Below are positions 17,105-27,594 of a stretch of 64,000 nucleotides of DNA, piece by piece (positions within the stretch are counted from its first letter, which is position 1; every line of letters begins with the position of its first letter). Source of the DNA: Pseudomonas sp. DTU_2021_1001937_2_SI_NGA_ILE_001. GTDB lineage: Bacteria; Pseudomonadota; Gammaproteobacteria; Pseudomonadales; Pseudomonadaceae. Both the position numbers and the translations under genes were made by a program. The DNA lies in NCBI RefSeq assembly GCF_032463525.1, contig NZ_CP135971.1:2976001-3040000 (forward strand), read 5' to 3'. The notes under the pieces are model-generated. The model saw only the letters and a program-made list of their open reading frames with translations. It did not search any database and was not told the origin of the DNA.

Positions 17105-20100
17105 TTGCCCACTCCGACCCCCACCTCATCGCTGCGTATTTCCAAGGGCTCTGCCCATGCGCCATGGCGAGGTTCGCTCAAGGGGGCGCTGGCCGGGCTG
17201 GTGCTGCTGATGCTGACGCTGCTGATCTGGCAGTCCTTCGAGCAATTCCAGCAGACCCAGGAGCGCCAGCGCCAGCGCAGCCTGGACTACAGCACCCAAT
17301 TGAGCGACCGGCTGAGCCTGAACCTGGCGCTGACCGCGCAGGTCAGCGTCAATCTGCTCGAAGAAGCAACCAGCATGGGCCAGTCGCTGGCCGAGCCCGC
17401 GACCCTCGACAGCCTGCGTCAGGCCCTGCCGGCCCTGCACAGCGTCGTCTGGCTCAGCCCGAGCGGCCAGGTCATCAAGGACAGCGCCCCGAGCACCGAC
17501 GATGCGGCGCTGCTGAAAACCCTGCCCGAGAAAGCCCAGAGCAAACCTTTCTACTACACCAACTCTGAAGACGGCACACGCCTCTACCTGCTGGTGCGCC
17601 AGGCCGGCGGCTTTACCGGCGATTACTGGGTGCTGCGCCTGCACCCGGACGCCCTGAAGGCGCTGAGCCAGCAGCCCGAGCATGACTTCCTGTTCCTGTG
17701 GCGCCTGGAAAACCGCGAGCAGCCGCAGGTCATCGCGCGCGACGCACATCGTAACGGCGGCACGCCGGAAACCGTGATGCTACAGCCGATCGGCAACACC
17801 GACTGGCAACTGCGCGGGCTGTTCGATGCCGAGCGCGAGCGCAAGGCACTGCTGGTGCCGCTGATCGTCAAATGCGTGTTCGCCCTGATGTTCGCCATCC
17901 TGCCGCTGACCGCGCTGATCAGCCTGCGTCGGCGACAGATCCAGCTGGTGGAAAGCCGGCGTCGCTACCAGGACATTTTCGAAGGGGCCGGGGTTGCGAT
18001 CTGCGTGCTGGACATGTCGACCCTGCCGACCATGCTCGCCAGCCTGCGCATCGACAGTGTCGAAGAGTTCGACAGGCTGGCACGCACCCAGCCCGGCCGC
18101 CTCAAGCTGCTGCTGCAGCAGGTGCGGATCACCGAAGTCAATCAGGTGGCACGCGACCTGCTGGGCATCGAAGGCAATGAACAAGCCTGGCAACAGTTGA
18201 TCGAGGGCTGCTCACGCAGCCAGAACGGCACCGGTTCGCGCATCATCCAGGCAGTCCTGAGCGGCCAGCCGCGCCTGGAGCTGGAAATCCGCCTGACCCG
18301 CGATGGCGGGGAAGATCAGCACCTGTGGCTGGTCGTCCGCCTGCCCGAAGAAGACAACGACTACGATGCGGTGATCCTCAGCATCGGCGACATCACCAGC
18401 CGCAAGCAGATCGAGCTGTCGCTGCTGGACCGTGAGAGCTTCTGGTCGGACGTGGTGCGTACCGTCCCCGACCACCTGTACGTACAGGACGTGCCCAGCC
18501 AGCGCATGATCTACAGCAACCACCATCTGGGGCGGACCCTGGGCTACAGCAAGGCCGAGCTGCATGCCATGGGCGAGTTCTTCTGGGAGCTGCTGCTGCA
18601 TCCGGACGATGCCCACAGTTATCGCGACATGCGCCTGCGCCAGCGGCATCACGGGCATACCGAACTGCTGCAATGCGTGCTGCGCTTTCGTGACCGCGAG
18701 CAGAACTGGCGGCACTTCGACATCCGCGAACAGGCCATGGCCTGGGACAGGAACGAGCAGCCCACGCGGATCATCGGTGTAGCCAAGGACATCACCGAGC
18801 AGATGAGCGCCAGCCAGTCGCTGCGCGACAGCGAAAAACGCTACCGGATGCTCGCCGAAAGCATCAGCGACGTGATCTTCTCCACCGACGCCCGCCTGGG
18901 GCTCAACTACGTCAGTCCCTCGGTGGAGACGGTGCTGGGCTACAGCAGCGAATGGGTCCTGCGCCACGGCTGGAGCGCGGCCCTGGCCAACCCGCAGCAA
19001 CTGGCCGGCATCTACAGCCTGATCTCGCAGATTCGCAAGGCGCTGAAAAAACCCGAAGAACTCGAGCGCTTGCGCAATGAAGTGGCGACCCGGCAATTCG
19101 TCTTCGACTGCCTGCGCGCCGACGGCCGCAAGATTCCCATCGAACTGCGCCTGGCGCTGGTCTGGGACCAGCAGGGCAGTTTCGAGGGTGTTCTCGGCGT
19201 GGCCCGCGATGTCAGCCAGCAGCGGCGCGCGGAAAAGGACCTGCGCATGGCCGCGACGGTGTTCGAGCACTCGACCTCGGCGATCCTGATCACCGACCCG
19301 GCCGGCTATATCGTGCAGGTCAACGACGCCTTCACCCGGGTGAGCGGCTATGCGGTCGGTCAGGTCCTCGACCAGTTGCCGACCCTGATGACCGTCGAAC
19401 ACGAGGAAGCGCACCTGCAACTGGTGCTCAAGCAGCTCAACCAGCGCGGCAACTGGGAAGGCGAAGTGCAGTTGCGGCGGCGCAACGGCGAGGAATACCC
19501 CGCCTGGGTCGGCATCACCGCCGTCTTCGACGAAGAAGGCGACCTGGCCAGCTACGTGTGCTTCTTCAGCGACATCAGCGAGCGCAAGGCCAGTGAACAA
19601 CGCATCCACCGCCTGGCCTATTACGATGCGCTGACCCACCTGCCCAACCGCACCCTGTTCCAAGACCGCCTGCACTCGGCGCTGCTGCAGGCCGAGCGCC
19701 AGGGTGCCTGGGTGGTGCTGATGTTCCTCGACCTGGACCGTTTCAAGCCGATCAACGACTCCCTCGGGCATGCCGCCGGTGACCGGATGCTCAAGGAAAT
19801 GGCCAACCGCCTGCAGGCCTGCGTGACCGACGACGACACCGTAGCGCGCATGGGCGGCGACGAATTCACCCTGCTGCTGCATCCCGGTGCGACCCGTGAG
19901 CTGGCGCTGAACCGCGCCATCCATGTCGCCGAACAGATCCTCAACAGCCTGGTGCGACCGTTCGTGCTCGAAGGCCGGGAGTTCTTCGTCACCGCCAGTA
20001 TCGGCATCGCGCTGAGCCCGCAGGATGGCCGTGAACTCAGCCAGCTGATGAAGAACGCCGACACCGCGATGTACCACGCCAAGGAGCGCGGCAAGAACAA

Positions 20101-20926
20101 CTTCCAGTTCTACCAGGCCGACATGAACGCCAGCGCACTGGAACGCCTGGAACTGGAAAGCGACCTGCGCCATGCCCTGGAGCAGCACGAGTTCCAGATC
20201 TACTACCAGCCGCAGTTCAGCGGCGACGGCAAGCGCCTGACCGGCGCCGAGGCGCTGCTGCGCTGGCGCCACCCGCGGCGCGGCCTGGTCCCGCCCAGCG
20301 AATTCATCCCGGTGCTGGAAGAGCTTGGCCTGGTGGTGGAAGTCGGCGACTGGGTGATGGCCGAGGCCTGCCGCCAGCTCAGGGCCTGGCACCAGGCCCG
20401 GGTACGCGTGCCCAAGGTGTCGGTGAACATCTCGGCACGGCAGTTCTCCGACGGCCAGCTGGGCGAGCGCATCGCGGCCGCCCTGCAGGACACCGGCGTG
20501 CCGCCAGCGTGCCTGGAGCTGGAACTGACCGAAAGCATCCTGATGCGCGAAGTGGGCGAAGCCATGCAGACCCTCGCCGGGCTGAAGAATCTCGGCCTGA
20601 GCATCGCCGTCGACGACTTCGGCACCGGCTATTCGTCGCTGAACTACCTCAAGCAGTTCCCCATCGACGTACTGAAGATCGACCGCACCTTCGTCGACGG
20701 CCTGCCGTCGGGCGAACAGGACGCGCAGATCGCCCGGGCGATCATCGCCATGGCCCACAGCCTGAACCTGGCGGTGATCGCCGAGGGGGTGGAAACCCAC
20801 GAACAGCTGGAATTCCTGCGTGAGCACGGCTGCGACGAAGTGCAGGGCTACCTGTTCGGCCGCCCGATGACGGCCAGCCAGTTCGAAGCGCAGTTCAGCA
20901 ACGACGCGCTGTTCATGCTCGATTGA
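17105..20926 (+). CDS. morA: MorA: membrane PAS-GGDEF-EAL c-di-GMP regulator
   Basis: A 1273-residue inner-membrane signalling protein. A hydrophobic helix (about 28-46) and a second near 251-274 enclose a periplasmic sensor region. Several PAS domains follow, then a GGDEF domain with FLDLDRFKPINDSLGH and an intact MGGDEF near residue 917, and an EAL domain with AEALLRW near 1048, ELELTES, DDFGTGYSSL and IAEGVET. Both synthesis and hydrolysis motifs are complete. Size, architecture and the position directly before glyA match MorA (PA4601 in P. aeruginosa), which controls motility and biofilm. The start is TTG at 17105, with AGGA eight bases upstream; no in-frame ATG lies nearby. Confidence 0.92.
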   Translation: MPTPTPTSSLRISKGSAHAPWRGSLKGALAGLVLLMLTLLIWQSFEQFQQTQERQRQRSLDYSTQLSDRLSLNLALTAQVSVNLLEEATSMGQSLAEPATLDSLRQALPALHSVVWLSPSGQVIKDSAPSTDDAALLKTLPEKAQSKPFYYTNSEDGTRLYLLVRQAGGFTGDYWVLRLHPDALKALSQQPEHDFLFLWRLENREQPQVIARDAHRNGGTPETVMLQPIGNTDWQLRGLFDAERERKALLVPLIVKCVFALMFAILPLTALISLRRRQIQLVESRRRYQDIFEGAGVAICVLDMSTLPTMLASLRIDSVEEFDRLARTQPGRLKLLLQQVRITEVNQVARDLLGIEGNEQAWQQLIEGCSRSQNGTGSRIIQAVLSGQPRLELEIRLTRDGGEDQHLWLVVRLPEEDNDYDAVILSIGDITSRKQIELSLLDRESFWSDVVRTVPDHLYVQDVPSQRMIYSNHHLGRTLGYSKAELHAMGEFFWELLLHPDDAHSYRDMRLRQRHHGHTELLQCVLRFRDREQNWRHFDIREQAMAWDRNEQPTRIIGVAKDITEQMSASQSLRDSEKRYRMLAESISDVIFSTDARLGLNYVSPSVETVLGYSSEWVLRHGWSAALANPQQLAGIYSLISQIRKALKKPEELERLRNEVATRQFVFDCLRADGRKIPIELRLALVWDQQGSFEGVLGVARDVSQQRRAEKDLRMAATVFEHSTSAILITDPAGYIVQVNDAFTRVSGYAVGQVLDQLPTLMTVEHEEAHLQLVLKQLNQRGNWEGEVQLRRRNGEEYPAWVGITAVFDEEGDLASYVCFFSDISERKASEQRIHRLAYYDALTHLPNRTLFQDRLHSALLQAERQGAWVVLMFLDLDRFKPINDSLGHAAGDRMLKEMANRLQACVTDDDTVARMGGDEFTLLLHPGATRELALNRAIHVAEQILNSLVRPFVLEGREFFVTASIGIALSPQDGRELSQLMKNADTAMYHAKERGKNNFQFYQADMNASALERLELESDLRHALEQHEFQIYYQPQFSGDGKRLTGAEALLRWRHPRRGLVPPSEFIPVLEELGLVVEVGDWVMAEACRQLRAWHQARVRVPKVSVNISARQFSDGQLGERIAAALQDTGVPPACLELELTESILMREVGEAMQTLAGLKNLGLSIAVDDFGTGYSSLNYLKQFPIDVLKIDRTFVDGLPSGEQDAQIARAIIAMAHSLNLAVIAEGVETHEQLEFLREHGCDEVQGYLFGRPMTASQFEAQFSNDALFMLD

Positions 20927-21062
20927 GCCTGGCGGCCCCGCTCACCCAGCCTACGCAACACATGCAGCCGCCTCACCCGTCGGATGAGGGCCTTTCATAT
21001 GCCACAGTTCGCCCGATGGGGTAGAATGCCCCCCTTTTCGCTCCAAGCCCTCGAGGACTGCC

Positions 21063-22316
<1,254 letters not shown>

Positions 22317-22340
22317 TAGCACCGTTACCCGCAGCATGAG

Positions 22341-22368
22341 AACGCCCGGCCACAGTGCCGGGCGTTTT
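22341..22368 (+). terminator. glyA terminator
   Basis: AACGCCCGGC and GCCGGGCGTT form a perfect ten-base stem with the loop CACAGT, ending in TTTT. It isolates glyA from the effector gene that follows. Confidence 0.9.
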
Positions 22369-22501
22369 CGTTTGTGCGGTTTGCCCAAGGCCTGCCCTAC
22401 AGCCACAGAGGCCATACTGCATATGCGATGAAGAATCGCCCTACATAACGCCCCGGTCAGCTCCGGCAGGATGCCCTTCCCTACGCATCCCGAGGCTGAT
22501 C

Positions 22502-23872
22502 ATGATCCGCATCTCCCGCCTTACCGACCTGCACGCCTGTCCCCTTCCCCTGCACGGCATCACGCCGCTGGTCAGTGGGGCAGCCGATGTTCAGGTCAAC
22601 GGCCTGCCCGTGGCCCGAGTCGGTGACCGCAGCGGCTGCGGCGCGGTGCTGGTCAGCGGGTTCCCGCATATCCTGGTCAACGGCCGCCCCATGGCGCACC
22701 TGGGCAGCCTGAGCAGCCACGGCGGCGCCGTACTGGCTGGCAGCGGCGACACTTTTGGTGGCAGCCAGAACGGTACACAGCGGCCTCCCCTGGTGGTGGA
22801 CTTCGCACGCCTGGGCGTTATGGATGAACAGGGCCGGCTGGACGACCAACGCCTGCAGGCCTTGCTGGCCGATCCCCAGCTGGAACAGCACGCGCGCCAG
22901 GCCGGCGCGCTGATCGACCCCGACAAGGCACCCACCACCCCGCAAAGCTATGCCTGCTCATTTCAGGCCATCGATAGCGAGACGCGCCGGCCTCTGGCCC
23001 ACCGGCCCTTCATCGCGATGGTGGGCAATGAGGAAATCACCGGGCTTACCGACGCCGCCGGGCTCGCACACGTACAGGCGCCATCACCCGACTCATCGAT
23101 ATCGCTCCATGTGATGTTCAGGGCGCCAGCCCGCTTGCTGGACGAACTCGCACGGCCCGACCGACGTTTCAAGATCACGGCACAGGCTCAGGAAGTGCGT
23201 GAAGGGCAAGCACGGGTACCCGTGACGGTTACCGTCAATGACCGTGCGGCGGCGCGAGAAGCGCTGATCGGAATGATCCGGGAGTCGGGTCGCGACTTCA
23301 TCGAGCGATCGGCATGGCAGGCGTTGGCCCCCAAGGCCCCGCTAGAGCCTGATTGGGACTACAGCATGATTGCCCTGCACCATGCGGGTAGGAGTTACTC
23401 ATGCAGTGCAAGTTCGGAGCAGGTTCTGAACACTCAGAAGACTCATCACGCCAAAGGGTTCGATGACATTAGTTACCACTACGCCGTTGATTGTTTCGGC
23501 ACCATTTATGAAGGCAGGGACCTGCGCTTCAAGGGTGCCAGCGTGCTCGGCCATAACACGGGCATCATTGGGATTGTTCTGCTCAATAACTTGACGTTTC
23601 CCGAGGAAGGCGGTGACTGGGTCGCCTTTGCAAGATCAAAGCTGAACGCCCTGGGTATCGATACGACGCAGCAGATTCCCTCCCAGCAGGTCGACGCCAC
23701 GATAAACCTCATCGAAGCACTTAAAAGCCTGTTCGTAATCACCCATTTTGGAGGTCACCGGGAATATCCGGACCAAGGTACCGCAGGAAAAATCTGCCCA
23801 GGCAATGTGGGCATGGAACTCGTACGGGCCATTCGCTCAATCACACAACTTCAACAACCTGCCGGAACATGA
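22502..23872 (+). CDS. PAAR protein with C-terminal peptidoglycan amidase (putative T6SS effector)
   Basis: A 456-residue protein without a signal peptide. Residues 1-88 are a PAAR domain (VQVNGLPVARVGDRSGCG, HILVNGRPMAHLGS, HGGAVLAGSGDTFGG), which caps the VgrG spike of type VI systems. Residues ~145-250 look like an Ig-type or linker domain. Residues ~285-450 form a PGRP/amidase_2 fold with LHHAG (H293/H294), YHYAVDCFGTIYEGRD (Y325), GHREYP (H419) and KICPG (K430, C432), matching the T7-lysozyme zinc ligands and Lys-x-Cys pattern. It should cleave N-acetylmuramoyl-L-alanine bonds in a target periplasm. GAGG precedes the ATG at 22502. The toxin half is more AT-rich than the PAAR half. Confidence 0.85.
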   Translation: MIRISRLTDLHACPLPLHGITPLVSGAADVQVNGLPVARVGDRSGCGAVLVSGFPHILVNGRPMAHLGSLSSHGGAVLAGSGDTFGGSQNGTQRPPLVVDFARLGVMDEQGRLDDQRLQALLADPQLEQHARQAGALIDPDKAPTTPQSYACSFQAIDSETRRPLAHRPFIAMVGNEEITGLTDAAGLAHVQAPSPDSSISLHVMFRAPARLLDELARPDRRFKITAQAQEVREGQARVPVTVTVNDRAAAREALIGMIRESGRDFIERSAWQALAPKAPLEPDWDYSMIALHHAGRSYSCSASSEQVLNTQKTHHAKGFDDISYHYAVDCFGTIYEGRDLRFKGASVLGHNTGIIGIVLLNNLTFPEEGGDWVAFARSKLNALGIDTTQQIPSQQVDATINLIEALKSLFVITHFGGHREYPDQGTAGKICPGNVGMELVRAIRSITQLQQPAGT

Positions 23873-24156
23873 AAAAAACACTTTGCATCATTGCGCTGGC
23901 CGCGGTCGCTCATCTCTATGTGGGCTATTACATATCGCAGGATATGGAGGATCCACGCCTCATGATTTTCATCAAGAAATACCCCACATTAAAAATGAGG
24001 TTTGAAAATATCTACACGAGTGACCGATACAGAAGACCTCGGAGCGAGTTGAGCGATACCGAATGGCAGGCCCTCAAGGACTACTGCAAATATCGACTGG
24101 GTATAAACACACCGCCTTTCACTCAAGAGGAGGTCGGCGCCTGTAGCGTACGTTAG
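23869..24156 (+). CDS. Putative immunity protein for the PAAR-amidase
   Basis: A 95-residue protein whose start codon overlaps the effector stop (ATGA), implying coupled translation. Residues 4-21 are hydrophobic after two lysines (MKKTLCIIALAAVAHLYVGY), fitting a signal peptide or membrane anchor that would place the rest in the periplasm, where an amidase toxin acts. The mature part is basic (IFIKKYPTLKMRFENIY, DRYRRPRSELS) with cysteines at 73 and 92. No family is recognised. Its base composition is lower in GC than the core genes around it. The immunity role is inferred from position, size and predicted location only. Confidence 0.65.
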   Translation: MKKTLCIIALAAVAHLYVGYYISQDMEDPRLMIFIKKYPTLKMRFENIYTSDRYRRPRSELSDTEWQALKDYCKYRLGINTPPFTQEEVGACSVR

Positions 24157-24213
24157 GTTTCGCAAGGACGCTCGGCAAGCGAAGCCCAAGGCTTCTCTTG
24201 CGTTGCGAAACCT
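24155..24213. repeat. 59-base long imperfect hairpin closing the effector-immunity unit
   Basis: AGGTTTCGCAA (24155-24165) and TTGCGAAACCT (24203-24213) are exact inverted repeats. Between them GAAGCC and GGCTTC form an inner stem with a CAA loop, extended by GCAAG/CTTGC across a single mismatch (24175-24201). The left arm overlaps the last two bases of the immunity gene stop codon. There is no T-tract on either strand. It lies between convergent genes and may act in 3'-end formation or mark an insertion boundary. Confidence 0.75.
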
Positions 24214-24223
24214 GAACTACGCG

Positions 24224-25204
24224 CTAATTCGTAGCCAACGCCGCAAACCCCGCGCGAATCTTCTCTTCCGGCAGCTCATCGGCAATGAACACGATCACGC
24301 TTTCACGCTGTTCGTCTTCGGCCCATTCGCTGTCCCAGTCGAAGCCGTAGAGCTTGAGCACGCCCTGGAATACCAGGCGTCGTGCTTCGCCCGCAATGTT
24401 CAGCACGCCCTTGTAGCGCAGCAGCTGCTTGCCGTGGTCTTCCAGCAACTCGTTCATGAAGTCGCTGAGGCGGTCGATGTCCAGCGGCTGCTCGGTGCGC
24501 AGCACCAGGCTGGAGATCCGGTCGCCATTGCTGCCGGTAGGCGCCACCGGGCGCAGGGTCAGGCTGCCGCCGAGGTCGGCGTTGAGGTTGAAGCCACGCA
24601 CGTCCAGCAGCTCGGCCAGATCGATACGACCGTGGTCCACGGTACGGATCGGCGCGCGGCGGTTGATGCGCCCCAGGCGCGTGCTGAGCGCCTCGAAGTG
24701 GGCCTCGTCGACCAGGTCACGCTTACTCACCAGCAGGCGGTCGGCGAAACCGATCTGCGCCTGGGCGATGGTCTGGGTCAGGTGCACGTCGGCATGCGCG
24801 GCGTCGACCAGGGTGATGATGCCGTCGAGGATATAACGCTCGCGCAATTCTTCGTCGATAAAGAAGGTCTGCGCCACCGGTGCCGGGTCGGCCAGGCCAG
24901 TGCATTCGATTACCAGGCGGTCGAAGGCGATCTCGCCGCTGTCCAGGCGTTCGAGCAGCAGGAACAGGGCCTTGGTCAGGTCGGTGTGGATGCTGCAGCA
25001 CACGCAGCCGTTGGACAGGGTCATGACCTGCACCGGCTCGTCGCCGAGCAACTGGCTGTCGATGCCCGCATCACTGAATTCGTTCTCGATCACCGCGATT
25101 TTCAGGCCGTGCTCGGCCTTGAGGATGTGGCGCAGCAGCGTGGTCTTGCCGGCACCGAGAAAGCCGGTCAGCACGGTGACGGGAATGGGTTGCAACTCGC
25201 TCAT
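24224..25204 (-). CDS. CobW/YjiA-family GTPase (metal chaperone type)
   Basis: A 326-residue G3E-family P-loop GTPase. The N-terminus has VTVLTGFLGAGKTTLLRH (Walker A), followed by IENEFSDAGID, the metal-binding NGCVCCSIH (CxCC motif), the Walker B-like VIECTGLADP and a base-recognition SKRDL. The C-terminal domain (RYKGVLNIAGEARRLVFQGV) is the usual CobW C-terminal fold. Members move zinc, cobalt or other metals into enzymes. The order cstA-ybdD-this gene equals E. coli yjiY-yjiX-yjiA, so it is the YjiA equivalent. An intrinsic terminator separates it from ybdD, so it may have its own control. The start ATG 25204 was chosen over a 16-codon longer frame. Confidence 0.9.
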   Translation of the reverse strand: MSELQPIPVTVLTGFLGAGKTTLLRHILKAEHGLKIAVIENEFSDAGIDSQLLGDEPVQVMTLSNGCVCCSIHTDLTKALFLLLERLDSGEIAFDRLVIECTGLADPAPVAQTFFIDEELRERYILDGIITLVDAAHADVHLTQTIAQAQIGFADRLLVSKRDLVDEAHFEALSTRLGRINRRAPIRTVDHGRIDLAELLDVRGFNLNADLGGSLTLRPVAPTGSNGDRISSLVLRTEQPLDIDRLSDFMNELLEDHGKQLLRYKGVLNIAGEARRLVFQGVLKLYGFDWDSEWAEDEQRESVIVFIADELPEEKIRAGFAALATN

Positions 25205-25239
25205 GAAGGCTCCTTGGCAGGATGCGTGAAGCAGAAAAC

Positions 25240-25272
25240 AAAAACGCGCCACAGGCTCTCACCTGTGGCGCG
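25240..25272 (-). terminator. Terminator between ybdD and cobW-type gene
   Basis: On the reverse strand CGCGCCACAGG and CCTGTGGCGCG form a perfect 11-base stem with a six-base loop, then TTTTTG. It closes the cstA-ybdD transcript before the GTPase gene. Confidence 0.88.
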
Positions 25273-25296
25273 CGGGGTCCAGCATGGATCAGGGGG

Positions 25297-25494
25297 TCAA
25301 CAGCACTTCGGCCCACCCTTGCCACCGTAACGGGCTTCCTGGCGCTCGCGGAAGAACGCCTCGTAGCTCATCACCGGCTGGTCCGGGTGCTTGTTCTGCA
25401 TATGCTCGACGTAGGTGTCGTAGTCCGGCATGCCCACCATCAGGCGGGCAGCCTGGCCCAGGTATTTGCCGAGCCGGCCAAGGTCATTGAACAT
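25297..25494 (-). CDS. ybdD: YbdD/YjiX family small protein
   Basis: A 65-residue protein with the family pattern: [20 protein letters not shown], then [20 protein letters not shown] and [12 protein letters not shown], ending KGGPKCC with two terminal cysteines. It always accompanies CstA/BtsT transporters, and a role as an accessory or coupling factor is inferred from that linkage; no activity is established. It begins 24 bases after the cstA stop. GGGAG about ten bases upstream serves as ribosome binding site. Confidence 0.9.
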   Translation of the reverse strand: MFNDLGRLGKYLGQAARLMVGMPDYDTYVEHMQNKHPDQPVMSYEAFFRERQEARYGGKGGPKCC

Positions 25495-25518
25495 CTGCAG
25501 TTACTCCCATCACACGAC

Positions 25519-27594
25519 TCACACCTGCGACCCGGACGGCATGGCCTGGTACGGCGCCTCCTTGTCGGAACGCTCGGCCTTGCTCCAGGCCTTGCTGCCG
25601 ACCTTCAGCGAGTAGAACAGAATGCTGCCGACCACGAACAGGAACAGCACACTCAGGCCCGCGTTGGTGTAGGCATTGAGGATGACGTGCTGCATCTGGT
25701 CCATGTTCTTGGCCGGCGCCAGGATCTGCCCCGCGTCGGCGGCGGCGGAGTATTTCTTGGCCAGGGCCAGGAAGCCGACCGCCGGGTTGGCGTCGAACAG
25801 CTTGATCAGGCTGGCGGTCACGGTGCAGATCAGCAGCCAGGCGGCCGGGAACGCGGTGACCCACACGTAGCGCTGGCGCTTCATCTTCACCAGCACCACG
25901 CTGGCCAGCATCAGTGCGATACCGGCGAGCATCTGGTTGGAGATGCCGAACAGCGGCCACAGCGTGTTGATACCACCCAGCGGGTCGATCACGCCCTGGT
26001 ACAGCAGGTAGCCCCACAGTGCCACGCAGCCGCCGGTGCCGATCACGTTGGCACCCCACGACTCGGTGCGCTTGAGGGCCGGAATGAAGCTGCCCAGCAG
26101 GTCCTGCAGCATGAAGCGACCGGCACGGGTACCGGCGTCCACTGCCGTGAGGATGAACAGCGCCTCGAAGAGAATCGCGAAGTGGTACCAGAAGGCCATG
26201 GTGTTTTCACCCGGCAGGACCTGGTGAAGGATCTGCGCGATACCCACGGCCAGGGTCGGCGCACCACCGGCACGGGCCAGGATGGTGTGCTCGCCGATGT
26301 CGGCCGCCGTAGCGGTCAACTGCTCGGGGGTAATGGCGAAGCCCCATTCGGAGACCTTGGCGGCGACCGTCATCACGTCGCTGCCGACGATGGCCGCCGG
26401 GCTGTTCATGGCGAAGTACACGCCCGGCTCGATCACCGAAGCGGCGACCATGGCCATGATGGCCACGAAGGACTCCATCAGCATGCCGCCGTAGCCGATG
26501 TAACGGGCGTTGACCTCGTTATCCAACAGCTTGGGCGTGGTGCCCGACGAGATCAGCGCATGGAAGCCCGACACCGCGCCGCAGGCGATGGTGATGAACA
26601 GGAACGGGAACAGGGCGCCTTTCCACACCGGGCCGGTGCCGTCGGTGAACTGGGTCAGGGCCGGCATTTTCAGCTCTGGCGCGAGAATCAGGATACCGAT
26701 GGCCAGACCGAGAATGGTGCCGATCTTCAGGAAGGTCGACAGGTAGTCGCGCGGTGCCAGCAGCAGCCACACCGGCAGCATGGCGGCGACGAAACCATAG
26801 CCGACCAGCATCCAGGTGATCTGCACGCCGGTGAAGGTGAAGCGCGGGCCCCATACCGGGTCGGCCGCGACCGCGCCACCCAGCCAGATGGAGCCCAGCA
26901 GCAGCACCACGCCGATCAGCGAGATTTCACCGATACGACCCGGGCGTATGTAGCGCATGTATACGCCCATGAAGATCGCCGTCGGGATGGTGGCGATCAC
27001 CGTGAACATGCCCCACGGGCTCTCGGCCAGGGCCTTGACCACGATCAGCGCCAGCACCGCGAGGATGATGATCATGATCAGGAAGCAGCCGAACAGCGCG
27101 ATGGTGCCGGGGATACGGCCCATTTCTTCGCGGACCATGTCACCGAGCGAACGGCCGTTACGGCGCGTGGAGAGGAACAGGATCATGAAGTCCTGCACGG
27201 CGCCAGCCAGGACCACGCCGGCAATCAGCCAGAGCGTACCGGGCAGGTAGCCCATCTGCGCCGCAAGTACCGGGCCTACCAGCGGGCCTGCACCGGCGAT
27301 GGCCGCGAAGTGGTGGCCGAACAGGATGTGTTTGTTGGTCGGAACGTAGTCCAGGCCATCGTTGTTGACCACCGCCGGCGTCGCGCGGCTCGGGTCGAGT
27401 TGCATGACGTGGTTGGCGATGAACAGACTGTAGTAACGGAAGGCAACCAGATAGATGGCGACCGCAGCCACCACGATCCACAAGGCATTGATCGCTTCGC
27501 CGCGGCGCAGCGCGACGACCCCCAGGGCACAGGCCCCAATGAACGCAAGCAGCACCCAGGGCACATGGCGCAACAAGCTATTATTATTTTTCAT
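25519..27594 (-). CDS. cstA: CstA/BtsT-family carbon starvation transporter
   Basis: A 691-residue integral membrane protein with about 16-18 hydrophobic helices. The CstA signature is clear: FGHHFAAIAGAGPLVGPVLA, followed by PGTLWLIAGVVLAGAVQDFM, then STRRNGRSLGDMVREEMG and CGAVSGFHALISSGTTPKLL. E. coli homologues take up pyruvate (BtsT, CstA) or peptides during starvation; pyruvate is the likely substrate here but that is inference. The start MKNNNSLLRHV at 27594 replaces a longer frame with no similarity. The start region is unusually A-rich on the mRNA (AAA AAT AAT AAT), which resembles Crc/Hfq target sites. It forms a unit with ybdD. Confidence 0.92.
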   Translation of the reverse strand: MKNNNSLLRHVPWVLLAFIGACALGVVALRRGEAINALWIVVAAVAIYLVAFRYYSLFIANHVMQLDPSRATPAVVNNDGLDYVPTNKHILFGHHFAAIAGAGPLVGPVLAAQMGYLPGTLWLIAGVVLAGAVQDFMILFLSTRRNGRSLGDMVREEMGRIPGTIALFGCFLIMIIILAVLALIVVKALAESPWGMFTVIATIPTAIFMGVYMRYIRPGRIGEISLIGVVLLLGSIWLGGAVAADPVWGPRFTFTGVQITWMLVGYGFVAAMLPVWLLLAPRDYLSTFLKIGTILGLAIGILILAPELKMPALTQFTDGTGPVWKGALFPFLFITIACGAVSGFHALISSGTTPKLLDNEVNARYIGYGGMLMESFVAIMAMVAASVIEPGVYFAMNSPAAIVGSDVMTVAAKVSEWGFAITPEQLTATAADIGEHTILARAGGAPTLAVGIAQILHQVLPGENTMAFWYHFAILFEALFILTAVDAGTRAGRFMLQDLLGSFIPALKRTESWGANVIGTGGCVALWGYLLYQGVIDPLGGINTLWPLFGISNQMLAGIALMLASVVLVKMKRQRYVWVTAFPAAWLLICTVTASLIKLFDANPAVGFLALAKKYSAAADAGQILAPAKNMDQMQHVILNAYTNAGLSVLFLFVVGSILFYSLKVGSKAWSKAERSDKEAPYQAMPSGSQV

